Source of the DNA: CAITSH01 sp945892985
GTDB lineage: Bacteria > Pseudomonadota > Gammaproteobacteria > Burkholderiales > SG8-39
Direction: 5' to 3'
Assembly: GCA_945892985.1 (NCBI GenBank)
Contig: CAMDDU010000015.1
Location: 1-64,000 of the forward strand
Length of the DNA stretch: 64,000 nt
Below the pieces are notes generated by a model, which worked only from the letters and a program-made list of their open reading frames with translations, did no database searches and was not told the origin of the DNA. The position numbers were made by a program, and so were the translations under genes. This document shows positions 33,695-42,516 of this stretch, one piece after another. Within the stretch, counting starts at the first letter, position 1. Each line of letters begins with the position of its first letter.

Positions 33695-34222
33695 ATGCCC
33701 ATACAGTCGCTGCATCACGCCGCCTATCGCTGCAAGGACGCGCAACAGACGGTGGATTTTTATACCAAGGTCCTCGACCTGAAATTCTCCATGGCCATGG
33801 CCGAGAACAACGTCCCCAGCACCGGCGAGTTCTCGCCTTACATGCATATTTTCTTCGAGATAGCCGACGGCAGTTGTGTGGCGTTTTTCGAGCTGCCCGA
33901 AGCCCTGCCCATGGACCGCGACCGCAACACACCGGAGTGGGTGCAACACCTCGCCCTGCGCGTCGATGACGAGGCGCAGTTGCTCTTTTACAAGGCGCGT
34001 CTGGAAAAGGCCGGTTGCAGCGTCATCGGACCGACCGACCACACCATTTTTAAATCGATTTATTTCTTCGACCCCAGCGGCAACCGCCTCGAACTGACGT
34101 GCAATATCGACGCGCCGGTGGAACTGCGCAAACTCGCCGAGCTGAAGGATCCCATGCTCAAAGAGTGGAACACCACCAAACGTCCGCCCCAGCTGGCCGG
34201 CTTCGTGCACAAGAAAGCCTGA
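33695..34222 (+). CDS. VOC (glyoxalase/dioxygenase superfamily) protein
   Basis: A 175-residue protein with a single pair of beta-alpha-beta-beta-beta units. Candidate metal ligands are His in LHHAAYRC, Glu in FFELPE, His in VQHLALRV and Glu in NRLELTC. It starts at ATG 33695 behind AGGAGG. Could be an extradiol dioxygenase relative or glyoxalase-like; the reaction is not determined. Confidence 0.8.
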   Translation: MPIQSLHHAAYRCKDAQQTVDFYTKVLDLKFSMAMAENNVPSTGEFSPYMHIFFEIADGSCVAFFELPEALPMDRDRNTPEWVQHLALRVDDEAQLLFYKARLEKAGCSVIGPTDHTIFKSIYFFDPSGNRLELTCNIDAPVELRKLAELKDPMLKEWNTTKRPPQLAGFVHKKA

Positions 34223-34245
34223 TCCCGCACCCGCCGTCCGCCGGC

Positions 34246-34407
34246 TTCCTGCTGCTGGACAGAATTACTCCGCAAGAAGGCGGGCTGCCGATTTTCGCCG
34301 GCAAGGAACTGGTCGGCGCGGTCGGCATCTCCGGCGCACCAGGCGGCGAAAAAGACACCGCCTGCGCACAGGCCGGCATAGACAAAATCGCCAAAGGCCT
34401 TAACTAG
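34246..34407 (+). pseudogene. C-terminal fragment of a GlcG/HbpS-like protein
   Basis: The frame encodes LLLDRITPQEGGLPIF...GKELVGAVGISGAPGGEKDTACAQAGIDKIAKGLN, which matches the C-terminal part of GlcG/HbpS (DUF336) proteins. No start codon or N-terminal two thirds is present. The frame overlaps the end of the VOC gene out of frame. It looks like a decayed gene. Confidence 0.65.
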
Positions 34408-34458
34408 AAACAAGACCGGCTACAGCGCCGGCCACAAATCCGCGCCCGGGATTAAGAC

Positions 34459-34483
34459 GGGGGCGGGAGTTCCCGCCCCCTTT
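34459..34483. terminator. Terminator between GlcG remnant and kinase gene
   Basis: A 10-bp perfect stem GGGGGCGGGA / TCCCGCCCCC with a two-base central gap is followed by TTTA. Confidence 0.75.
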
Positions 34484-34520
34484 ACTTTCGACTGTAAACT
34501 CTGGACCCTGGGTCCCGCAC

Positions 34521-35816
34521 TCACGCGAGGGCTCGGGTATTGGCGATCCGCAACCGGTCGGCAAGATTGCGCACCAGCGTGCGCATCAGTTGCAACTGCG
34601 CCCCGGCGCTCACCTGCATCAACGCAAAAGGCCGGAATTCCGCCAGCAGGCATTCTTGCAAGGCCACCACCGTGGCTTGACGCGGCACCGAGCCGCCGTA
34701 GATATAGGCGATCTCGCCAAATATTTCGCTCTGTCCTATGGTATTGAGCAGATGCCCCTCGCGCGTCACCCGCACCTCGCCCGCGGCAAGAAAATAAACA
34801 CTGTCGCCCTCGTCGGCTTCATTGAGGATGACCGTGCCGGCGGCCACCCGCGACCAACGCGCCGCGCGCGCCAGTTCCCAAACTTCCGAATCCGAAAGTT
34901 CGGCCAGGGTTTCGCATTGCTTCAACGCGACATACCGTTCGCTGTCCGATATCACCTCGGGCGCCGTCACCAACCGTGCGGCGCGCGCCAGATCCAACGC
35001 GAATTCATCGTAATAGTCGTAGCGATCGAGCGGCTTTTTCTGCAAGGCCTTCAGCACAATGGCATCCACCTCCGGCGGAATGCCCGCGCGCAAGCTGCTC
35101 GGCGCCGGCGGCGTCTGGTGCAGGATTTTTTGCACCAACATTTCAAGACTGCCCGCGGTAAAGGGCTTTTGCCCGGTGAGTAACTCAAAGAGCACCACGC
35201 CCATGGAATACATGTCGCTGTGATAAGTGAGCTCCCCCCCCTCGATCTGCTCCGGTGACATGTAATAGGGCGAGCCCATGGCCACGGTCTGCACCGACTG
35301 GCTGCGCCGCAGGAAGGCGGCGCCAAAATCGGCGATTTTCACCTCGGTACCTTTGACGACCATGATGTTTGCGGGTTTGATGTCGCGGTGAAAAATCCCC
35401 TCCTGGAACGCGTAGTCGAGCGCGCCGCAACACTTGAAACCCACCTGCATCACATCGCCGACCGGCAACAGCGTCTCCGGACTGGCATGCGCCGCAAGAT
35501 CACCGCCCATCACCAGTTCCATGGCGATGTAGCCCGCATCCGCCTCGACCACGGCTTCAAGAATGCCGACGATGTGCGGATGACGCAACTTGCCCGCAAG
35601 CGAGGCCTCATTGAGAAACTGCGTGCGGTACTCAGCGCCGAACTCCGCATCAAGGAACAGGGCGGGGTCAATCGTCTTGAGCGCGACTTCGCCGCCGGAA
35701 AACGTGTCGGTCGCAAGGTAAACGGTTCCGGTCGCGCCTTTACCGAGCAGCCTCTGCACTTCGTATTTGCCGATCCGCAGCTCCAGGCCAGGATCAATCG
35801 GGTTTTCCGACACCAC
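34521..35816 (-). CDS. Ser/Thr protein kinase fused to a cyclic-nucleotide-binding domain
   Basis: A 431-residue cytosolic regulatory protein. The kinase domain (about 17-285) has GKGATGTVYLA, the ATP-binding Lys in VALK, HRDIKPANIM, DFG in IADFGAAF and SPEQ. It is complete and should be active. Residues about 310-425 form a cNMP-binding/Crp-like domain: LSDSEVWELARA, GTVILNEADEGDSVYFLAAGEVRV and FGEIAYIYGG. No transmembrane segment. A nucleotide-gated kinase is inferred. The start is GTG at 35816, or a second GTG three bases in. Confidence 0.88.
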   Translation of the reverse strand: MVSENPIDPGLELRIGKYEVQRLLGKGATGTVYLATDTFSGGEVALKTIDPALFLDAEFGAEYRTQFLNEASLAGKLRHPHIVGILEAVVEADAGYIAMELVMGGDLAAHASPETLLPVGDVMQVGFKCCGALDYAFQEGIFHRDIKPANIMVVKGTEVKIADFGAAFLRRSQSVQTVAMGSPYYMSPEQIEGGELTYHSDMYSMGVVLFELLTGQKPFTAGSLEMLVQKILHQTPPAPSSLRAGIPPEVDAIVLKALQKKPLDRYDYYDEFALDLARAARLVTAPEVISDSERYVALKQCETLAELSDSEVWELARAARWSRVAAGTVILNEADEGDSVYFLAAGEVRVTREGHLLNTIGQSEIFGEIAYIYGGSVPRQATVVALQECLLAEFRPFALMQVSAGAQLQLMRTLVRNLADRLRIANTRALA

Positions 35817-35932
35817 TTCCCCCCGCGCCGGGTGTAGCTGCGGCGCCGTTTCAAGTCGCTTTTGAGTTCTGCAGGTTACAGGGGATCAGAGATTTTTGTC
35901 ACCCCGGCTCGCCGTCGCCAGATTGCACTGGA

Positions 35933-36610
35933 TCAGCGCCGCCACACACTCGCCAGCCAGGGTTGCTGCTCGCGCGGCAGGCCCTCCGGGCGGAAATAAT
36001 GCGTCAACTCAACAAACCCCGCACCAGTCATGTAAGCGCGCCAGGCCTCGATGTCGTGATAGGCGCCATAGCGTCCGCGGTTCCAGCCCTCTTCGTTTTG
36101 TCCGCGCGGATTGGAGCAGAACAGCGCCCCGCCCGGCTTGAGCGTGGCGTGCAAAACGTCCAGCACCCGCGGCAACACCTGCCCTGGCACATGGAACAGC
36201 ACCGCGTTGGCAAACACGCCGTCAAAGCGCGCCCTTGGCAAATCAAGATGCATGAAATCCTGCTGCCAGACTTCGCAGCCGCTGTAGTCGCGCGCCATGG
36301 CGGCAAAGCGCGCGGCTCCTTCGACGCCGACGGCCTCGTGCCCCAGCCCCGAGAAGGTCTTCAGGTCGCGCCCCGGCCCGCAGCCCACGTCCAGGATGGA
36401 AAAAGGCGGCGCAGCCGTGATGTGGTCGAGTAAGGCGGCGATGTTCTGCGCGACGTCATGATCGCGTGTACCCGCCCAGAAGGCCTCGGCGCGCTCGTTG
36501 TAATGCGCCAGCGTGCCGGCGCTGATATCGGACAAGGTCTTGCTGTCCAATCGAACTGCGCCGTCTGCGCCTTCTGCTTTGTCCACCGGGGACGGGAATG
36601 CTGATGTCAT
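35933..36610 (-). CDS. SAM-dependent class I methyltransferase
   Basis: A 225-residue methyltransferase. Motif I ILDVGCGPGRDLKTF is near residue 73 and the acidic motif II follows (AVGVEGA). Further motifs: FDGVFANAVLFHVPG, LHATLKPGGALFCSNPRG. ATG 36610. Same strand as the kinase with a 116-base gap. Substrate unknown. Confidence 0.8.
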   Translation of the reverse strand: MTSAFPSPVDKAEGADGAVRLDSKTLSDISAGTLAHYNERAEAFWAGTRDHDVAQNIAALLDHITAAPPFSILDVGCGPGRDLKTFSGLGHEAVGVEGAARFAAMARDYSGCEVWQQDFMHLDLPRARFDGVFANAVLFHVPGQVLPRVLDVLHATLKPGGALFCSNPRGQNEEGWNRGRYGAYHDIEAWRAYMTGAGFVELTHYFRPEGLPREQQPWLASVWRR

Positions 36611-36863
36611 GGCAAAAGTATAGCCGTTCGCGCAGCCAGTCTGCGGCAAAAATGCCGCGGGTGCGATAATCGAGGGCATCGACAGCGGCAACACGCTCAA
36701 AACAGCCGACATTGACGGTTTGCTTATGCGGCGGCGCCGATGCGGGAAGCGGCGTTTCGCTTTGTCACAGCAACAGCATCACCGCCCTGAGCGTTCAATT
36801 TAGCCGTTCAATTCTGCCGGCATGACGCCCCACCCTTAACCCGTCCCGGTTAGCCCGTTCCAG

Positions 36864-38273
36864 ATGCAACGCACTGTGCTCATCCCGCTGATTGTCGCCT
36901 GCGCCCTGTTCATGGAAAACATGGATTCGACGGTGCTCGCCACCTCATTGCCGGCGATCGCCAATGACATCGGCGAGAACCCGCTCGCACTCAAGCTGGC
37001 GCTGACCTCCTACCTCGTCGGCTTGGCGATTTTTATCCCGATCAGCGGCTGGGTGGCCGACCGCTACGGCTCACGCACCATTTTCGCCTGGGCCATTGTG
37101 GTCTTCATGGCCGGCTCGCTGGGCTGCGCCCTGTCGAGTACGCTGACCGCCTTCGTGCTGGCACGCTTCATTCAAGGCATCGGGGGTGCGATGATGGTTC
37201 CGGTCGGACGCCTGGTGCTGCTCAAGAGCGTACCCAAAAGCGAACTGGTTAAAGCGCTCAACTACCTCACCTTCCCGGCGCTGCTCGGCCCCATCATGGG
37301 CCCGCCGCTGGGCGGCTTCATCACGCAATACTTCAACTGGCGCGGCATATTCCTGATCAATGTGCCGATCAGCATCCTCGGCCTGATACTGGTGCTGCGC
37401 TTCATCCCCAACATCCGCGAAAGCGCGTTGCCGCGCCTGGATGTGCGCGGCTTTGTGCTGCTGGGCATCGGCCTGTCGGTGATGATGCTGGGTCTTTCCG
37501 CCCTCGGCGGGCACCTGCTGCCCGTGGCCGTCACCTCCGCCTGCATCATCACCGGCGCCATGGCCCTCGCCGCCTATGCCCGGCACTCGAGCCAGACCGC
37601 CGAGCCGCTGATCAACCTTGGCCTGTTCAAGTTCCCGACGTTCCGCGCCGGCATCATCGGTGGCAGCCTGTTTCGCACCGGCATGGGCGCGACGCCCTTC
37701 CTGCTGCCGCTGATGTTTCAACTGGGCTTCGGCCTCGACCCGCTGCACTCCGGTCTGCTCAGTTGTGCCACCGCCGGCGGCGCCATGTTCATGAAAACCC
37801 TCACCGTCATGATACTCAGGCGCTTTGGCTTCAGGCAGGTGCTGCTGGTCAACGCCATTCTCGCCTCGGGCTCGGTCGCCGCCTATGGTTTGTTCAATGC
37901 CGACACGCCGCACGCAATCGTAGTCGGCGTGCTGCTGCTGAGCGGCTGCCTGCGCTCGCTGCAATTCACCTGCCTCAACGCCATCAGTTTTTCCGATATC
38001 ACCAAACAGACCATGAGCCAGGCTTCAAGCCTGCAAAGCATGTCGCAACGGCTGGCGCAAAGCATCGGCGTGGTGATCGGCGCCTACGCGCTGCAACTGG
38101 CCAGCACGATGCAGGGGCACGCGAACATCATGACCTCGGACTTCTGGCCGGCCTTTGTGGTGATCGCTATTATTTCCGCCGCGTCGCTGCTCTTTCACAC
38201 CGGGCTCGCGGCGGATGCCGGTGCGGAAATCGCCGGGCGGGGTAACAGCGAGAAAAACACTCCCGCTGCGTGA
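36864..38273 (+). CDS. MFS drug:proton antiporter (DHA2/EmrB-like)
   Basis: A 469-residue transporter with about 14 hydrophobic helices. Motif D1-like NMDSTVLATSLPAIA, motif A GWVADRYGSRTIF, motif B-like ARFIQGIGGAMMVPVGRLVLL and motif C-like PALLGPIMGPPLGGFI fit the DHA2 subfamily. No periplasmic partner of the EmrA type is adjacent. ATG 36864. Could export drugs or metabolites. Confidence 0.88.
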   Translation: MQRTVLIPLIVACALFMENMDSTVLATSLPAIANDIGENPLALKLALTSYLVGLAIFIPISGWVADRYGSRTIFAWAIVVFMAGSLGCALSSTLTAFVLARFIQGIGGAMMVPVGRLVLLKSVPKSELVKALNYLTFPALLGPIMGPPLGGFITQYFNWRGIFLINVPISILGLILVLRFIPNIRESALPRLDVRGFVLLGIGLSVMMLGLSALGGHLLPVAVTSACIITGAMALAAYARHSSQTAEPLINLGLFKFPTFRAGIIGGSLFRTGMGATPFLLPLMFQLGFGLDPLHSGLLSCATAGGAMFMKTLTVMILRRFGFRQVLLVNAILASGSVAAYGLFNADTPHAIVVGVLLLSGCLRSLQFTCLNAISFSDITKQTMSQASSLQSMSQRLAQSIGVVIGAYALQLASTMQGHANIMTSDFWPAFVVIAIISAASLLFHTGLAADAGAEIAGRGNSEKNTPAA

Positions 38274-38321
38274 GACATACCCTGAAAAGGCACGCCAGGC
38301 GCGCCTCTTCAGCCATCACTC

Positions 38322-39668
38322 CTAGGAAACATCCAGATCTGCATAGGCTGGCAAGGCGTCCGTGACAGGGCGCCCAGCGTTGACGACGACACGGTCGGCC
38401 TGCGGCCGGCAAACCAGTTCATTGATGGTGCGCGCATCGAAGATGATCAGGTTGGCGGGGCCGCCCGCGCAAAGGGAGCCAATCGGCTCGATCCCCATCA
38501 TGCGCGCGGGCGCCGGGCCCACCATGCTCACCGCCTCACCGAGGCAATGGTCCAGATGGTAGACGCCGATAGACTGGCGAAACAGATCGAACAAATCATA
38601 ATCCCCGAAGGGAATGAAGGCATCGCGCACATTATCGCTGGCGATGGCAAAAGGGATGTTGCGGGTCAGCATTTCCTGTGCCAGCGTGACGCCGCGTAAC
38701 CTTGGCGTGCGCCCGGGCGTGCGGTCATGCATATACAGATTCGAAGTCGGCAGCGAAACAACGCCTATCCCAGCCTCGGCACACAGCGCGAGGGAGGCGG
38801 CGATTTTGTCGTCGGGCTGGGCCGCCAGACTGCACAGGTGGCCGCAGACGACACGGCCCTCAAGTCCGTGGCGCATGACCGCCCGCGCGACCTCATCAAG
38901 GTGCGAGTCGGCGGCGATCAATGTCTCGTCGACATGCAGGTCTATGGCGAGGCCGCGTACTTTCGCCAGCGTGAACTGCGCATCGAGCAATTCGGCGATA
39001 TTGTCCATGTGGCCGTAGTTGTGGTCGGTCGAGCGGCGCAACACGCCACCCAGCAGCCCGCCCTCGGTCGCCGCGGCAAGATCGGCCAGCCGTCTGCCAT
39101 AGTCCGTTGCGTACACGTCTATAGGCACCGAACTGGTCGCCTGCAATACGACGCGACCCTGCCACGCGGCCCGTACCTCGGCGAACACCGACCAGCTCAG
39201 CTCGGCCTGTCCTTCGTAGGAATCAATATGCGAACGCAGCGCCGACGTGCCATTCACATAAGCACAACGCACCGAAAACTCCATCCTCGCGCGGATGTCC
39301 TCGTGGCTCCAGTAGCGTTGGCGATCCTTGAGGATGGCCTCGCGCGCACTGGCGAACGAGGCACCGAGGCGGCCCATGCGGCCGATGACCTGCGATTTAT
39401 CAATGTGGGTGTGCAGGTCGACCAGCGTCGGCCAGAGCTGGCGCCCGCCCAGTTCAAGGCAAGAAAGTCCGCCTGCCACCGCCTGCCCGGCAGCGGCAAT
39501 AGCCGTCAACCGTCCCTTCTCGACGCGCAAATCGATGAGCACCGAGCCTTCGGCATCCGCAACCGCTCCCGGCGGTATATCACGCAATAACCTGCCAGGA
39601 ACACGCGCGCCCCTGATGGAGAAGGCCTGCGCATCGGGCAAAGCGACGAAGCTGCCGGAACGCATCAT
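38322..39668 (-). CDS. CodA-like amidohydrolase (cytosine deaminase family)
   Basis: A 448-residue metal-dependent hydrolase. Metal and catalytic motifs: VDLHTHIDKSQV (HxH), LHVDETL (His and Glu), GHLCSLA (His) and AIASDNVRDAFIPFGDYD (Asp), all matching cytosine deaminase/isoguanine deaminase. It is the last gene of an eight-gene minus-strand run beginning at 45213. It may deaminate a cyclic amidine or hydrolyse a ring amide. Two adjacent ATGs (39668, 39665). Confidence 0.82.
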   Translation of the reverse strand: MMRSGSFVALPDAQAFSIRGARVPGRLLRDIPPGAVADAEGSVLIDLRVEKGRLTAIAAAGQAVAGGLSCLELGGRQLWPTLVDLHTHIDKSQVIGRMGRLGASFASAREAILKDRQRYWSHEDIRARMEFSVRCAYVNGTSALRSHIDSYEGQAELSWSVFAEVRAAWQGRVVLQATSSVPIDVYATDYGRRLADLAAATEGGLLGGVLRRSTDHNYGHMDNIAELLDAQFTLAKVRGLAIDLHVDETLIAADSHLDEVARAVMRHGLEGRVVCGHLCSLAAQPDDKIAASLALCAEAGIGVVSLPTSNLYMHDRTPGRTPRLRGVTLAQEMLTRNIPFAIASDNVRDAFIPFGDYDLFDLFRQSIGVYHLDHCLGEAVSMVGPAPARMMGIEPIGSLCAGGPANLIIFDARTINELVCRPQADRVVVNAGRPVTDALPAYADLDVS

Positions 39669-39708
39669 GTCTTTTTAGTCAGCGCACGCATTTGAGCGCG
39701 GCAACCAG

Positions 39709-40440
39709 TCAGCTACGAACACTCACAGCCTTCGCGGCCGGTTTGGGACGATTGTAACCAGCGTCAAAGTCCTTCCATGAACCGATCATGTGCTGCTGCA
39801 TCATCGCCGCCAGTCCCAAGCCATCGCGCTGCTGCACCAGCTCTAGAATCCGCTCGTGCTCACCCAGCGACCGACGCCACGCCGCATCGGTTATTTCGAT
39901 GAAAAAGCGATCGCGGGTAATCCGGATCCCGAGTGACCGGTGCTGCGCGATGAGGAACTGGTTGTGCGCGCCGCGCACGATACTGTCATGGATGGCCTGA
40001 TTGGCGCGGTAATAATCCTTGATGCGTCCATTTGCCTGATGGTCGAGCATCGCCACATGCTCACGCTCGATGAAAGCGATATCATCCGCGGTGAAATTTT
40101 CACAGGCTATCGGCGCGCACACTGATTCAATTGCACCAAGCGCATAGAAAAGCCCCTGGATTTCGTCTTGTGTCGGCGTCGCCACAACCGCGCCTCGGCG
40201 CGGCAGCAACGTGACAAGTCCCTCGGCTACAAGGACCCGAATGGCCTCGCGCAACGGCGTGCGCGAAATGCCGAATTGCTCGCACAATTCGGCCTCCTGG
40301 ATGCGCGTACCCGGCGACAGTTCATCCTGGATGATGCGCTCGCGCAGCACCGCGACCACCTCGTCATGCAGGTTTCCGCGCTCTATGCGGGCGGGCATCC
40401 CCGCCAGGGGCACTGCCGGATCGTCAGTCAGGTTGGCCAT
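39709..40440 (-). CDS. GntR-family transcriptional regulator (FadR/FCD type)
   Basis: A 243-residue repressor. Winged helix at about 20-88 (LRERIIQDELSPGTRIQEAELCEQFGISRTPLREAIRVLVAEG), followed by an all-helical FCD ligand domain (about 95-215) with the metal-type residues in IHDSIVRGAHN. ATG 40440 has AAGGAGG five to six bases upstream; a GTG directly before it is less likely. Its position within the catabolic operon suggests it senses a pathway intermediate. The GTATAC dyads at 57758-57786 are a candidate target. Confidence 0.9.
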   Translation of the reverse strand: MANLTDDPAVPLAGMPARIERGNLHDEVVAVLRERIIQDELSPGTRIQEAELCEQFGISRTPLREAIRVLVAEGLVTLLPRRGAVVATPTQDEIQGLFYALGAIESVCAPIACENFTADDIAFIEREHVAMLDHQANGRIKDYYRANQAIHDSIVRGAHNQFLIAQHRSLGIRITRDRFFIEITDAAWRRSLGEHERILELVQQRDGLGLAAMMQQHMIGSWKDFDAGYNRPKPAAKAVSVRS

Positions 40441-40481
40441 CACTCCTCCTTGTCACGCAGGCTGCGCTCGCGACTTTAGCG

Positions 40482-40796
40482 TCAGCGTATCGGCGAAAAC
40501 GGCGCCGGAACCAAAATGCGGCTTTCCATCGCGACGACAATATCAGGCGACTGCGCGAGGTACTCCAGCCAGTCCTTGTCCTCGAACAGCGCCTTGCGGC
40601 GCTTTTCGCGTTCAGCAAGCGAGTCATAGCCCCACAAGTGCACCACCCGGTTTAGCTCGCCGATCTCAGTGTGGAAATAGCCGATCAGGTTGCCCAGAAT
40701 GCGCGTCTGGATCGCCAAACCGCGGGGATTGTAATCTTCATAATAGACATGCACCGTGCCCGGCTTTAGGGTGTAGGTTCTCTCTTCGACAATCAT
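40482..40796 (-). CDS. NIPSNAP-family protein
   Basis: A 104-residue ferredoxin-like dimeric alpha/beta-barrel protein. It begins MIVEERTYTLKPGTVHVY and has GYFHTEIGELNRVVHLWGYDSLAEREKRR, the NIPSNAP signature. Such small proteins are common in catabolic operons with unclear roles. Strong AGGAGG site before ATG 40796. Confidence 0.88.
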   Translation of the reverse strand: MIVEERTYTLKPGTVHVYYEDYNPRGLAIQTRILGNLIGYFHTEIGELNRVVHLWGYDSLAEREKRRKALFEDKDWLEYLAQSPDIVVAMESRILVPAPFSPIR

Positions 40797-40838
40797 CGTG
40801 TCCTCCTTGTTCTAAAAAATATATGGCGTGATTGCCGC

Positions 40839-41597
40839 TCAAACCATCACATCGCCACCGGCCGGGCAAAGCGTCTGGCCGGTAAAAAAGGATGAATCCT
40901 TGGTCGCCAGGAAAAGCGCGGTGGAGACCACATCCTCAACCTCGCCAACGCGGCGCAGCGGATAGGTCCCCACGATGGAATCGCGCACCTCTTCGGGCAT
41001 GAAGTTGTAGAGGTCGGTACGGATGATCGCCGGCGCGATGGCATTGACGTTGATGCCGTCCTTGCCAACCTCTTTGGCTAGCGCCTGCGTGAAGCCGATC
41101 ATGCCGGCCTTGGCCGCCGACAGATGGCTGAAATTCTCGCCACCCAGTACACCAAATGTGCCACTCATGTTGATGACCTTGCCGTATTTTTGTTTAAGCA
41201 TGTGCGGGATGACGAAGCGGGTGCACAGGAACATGCCGCGCATATGCGTCTGTATCATCTCGTCCCAGGTTTCCACCGACATTTCGGCCAGCGGCACGGC
41301 GTTGAGCAGGCCGGCGTTGTTGACCAGGATGTCGATCTTGCCGAAACGCTTGATGCCGGCATCGACCATGTTCTTCACGTCGTCGGTGACGCCGACGTTG
41401 GCTTTGACGGCAATCGCCTCGCCGCCGGCAGCCTCGATTTTCTTGACTACAGCGTCGGCCGAAGCGGCATCCTTGACGTAATTGACAATGACCTTGGCGC
41501 CCTCTGCGCCAAAGCCCTCCGCGATACCGCGCCCGAGCCCCCTGCCGCCGCCGGTGATCATCGCTACCCGTCCTGCAAGTCTTCCGTTCGCACTCAT
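40839..41597 (-). CDS. SDR-family oxidoreductase homologue lacking the catalytic Tyr
   Basis: A 252-residue Rossmann-fold protein, close to FabG in length. The cofactor motif TGGGRGLGRGIA and NNAG are intact. The active-site YxxxK reads SHLSAAKAG: the Tyr is Leu, Lys retained. The C-terminus ends TGQTLCPAGGDVMV. The same change occurs in the SDR at 56904-57653. It may be a non-canonical oxidoreductase or lyase. ATG 41597, GGAG upstream. Confidence 0.88.
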   Translation of the reverse strand: MSANGRLAGRVAMITGGGRGLGRGIAEGFGAEGAKVIVNYVKDAASADAVVKKIEAAGGEAIAVKANVGVTDDVKNMVDAGIKRFGKIDILVNNAGLLNAVPLAEMSVETWDEMIQTHMRGMFLCTRFVIPHMLKQKYGKVINMSGTFGVLGGENFSHLSAAKAGMIGFTQALAKEVGKDGINVNAIAPAIIRTDLYNFMPEEVRDSIVGTYPLRRVGEVEDVVSTALFLATKDSSFFTGQTLCPAGGDVMV

Positions 41598-41619
41598 TGC
41601 TTTATCTCCTATTGAATAA

Positions 41620-42516
41620 TCAAGCTAAAAAATTGTGCCCGGTCCATCCCTGCCAGCGCCCGCTGTCGACGGCGACCACAAAGTCATGAATCACTTGGTT
41701 GAACGCGGCCGGATCCTCCAGATTGGCAAGATGCCCGGTTCGCGGCAGCACGCACCAGGCCGCTCCCGGGATGGTCCGCTTCAGGTAAAGATTGGGCTCC
41801 AGACAAGGATCGTCCTCGTCACCAGCGAGCAGCAGCACCGGCAATTGCAGGCGACGCAGCCTGTCTTCAAGGTGCCACAGCGACGGACGTGTTGCCAGCA
41901 CGGCGCGCAGCGTCATCGCCGTTCCCTGGGCAGAGTGCCCGGCCAGTTGCGCGGCAAAGACGGACCAGCCCTGAGAATCCTTGGCGCGCAGCGGCATCGC
42001 ATAAGGGCTGGCCGCCAACTCCGCGGCGAAGGCTGCCATGCCGATGTTTTCGGCATGATCAGCCTCGGCACGCATGCGCTGACCGTAATCGGGCTGCTGC
42101 TCGGGCTTGGCGCCATAGCCGCAGCCGGCGATCACCAGCGACTTGGCCAGCTGCGGGTGACGCAGTCCGAAATGCAGGGTCGCAAACCCGCCCATGGACA
42201 GGCCGACGACATGGGCCGCGCCCAGCCCCAGCCCGCGAATAACATCGGCGACGTCGTCGGCGGCGCGTTCCTGGCTGTATGCGGCGGTGCTCGCAGGCAC
42301 ATCCGAGGGCAGATAGCCGCGCGCAGCATAGGTGACGCAGTGCGCATGGCGGCCAAAATAGGCAAGCTGCGGATCCCAGCTGCGTTGGTCGCCGGAAAAT
42401 TCGTGCACGAACACCATCGGCTCGCCCTGCCCGCTCTCGCACACATGCAGGCGCACGCCGTCCGAGGCCTTGAGCATGCGGCCTGCGGCAGAATTATTTT
42501 TTGCCGAGTTTGCCAT
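41620..42516 (-). CDS. Alpha/beta hydrolase (PcaD/enol-lactonase-like)
   Basis: A 298-residue hydrolase. Oxyanion segment FVHEFSGDQRSWDPQ, nucleophile GLSMGG near residue 107, acid in LLAGDEDDPC and His in RTGHLANLEDP. It resembles 3-oxoadipate enol-lactonase and related C-O or C-N ester hydrolases. It is paralogous to 49228-50121. ATG 42516 overlaps the amidase 3' end by 23 bases. Confidence 0.82.
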   Translation of the reverse strand: MANSAKNNSAAGRMLKASDGVRLHVCESGQGEPMVFVHEFSGDQRSWDPQLAYFGRHAHCVTYAARGYLPSDVPASTAAYSQERAADDVADVIRGLGLGAAHVVGLSMGGFATLHFGLRHPQLAKSLVIAGCGYGAKPEQQPDYGQRMRAEADHAENIGMAAFAAELAASPYAMPLRAKDSQGWSVFAAQLAGHSAQGTAMTLRAVLATRPSLWHLEDRLRRLQLPVLLLAGDEDDPCLEPNLYLKRTIPGAAWCVLPRTGHLANLEDPAAFNQVIHDFVVAVDSGRWQGWTGHNFLA

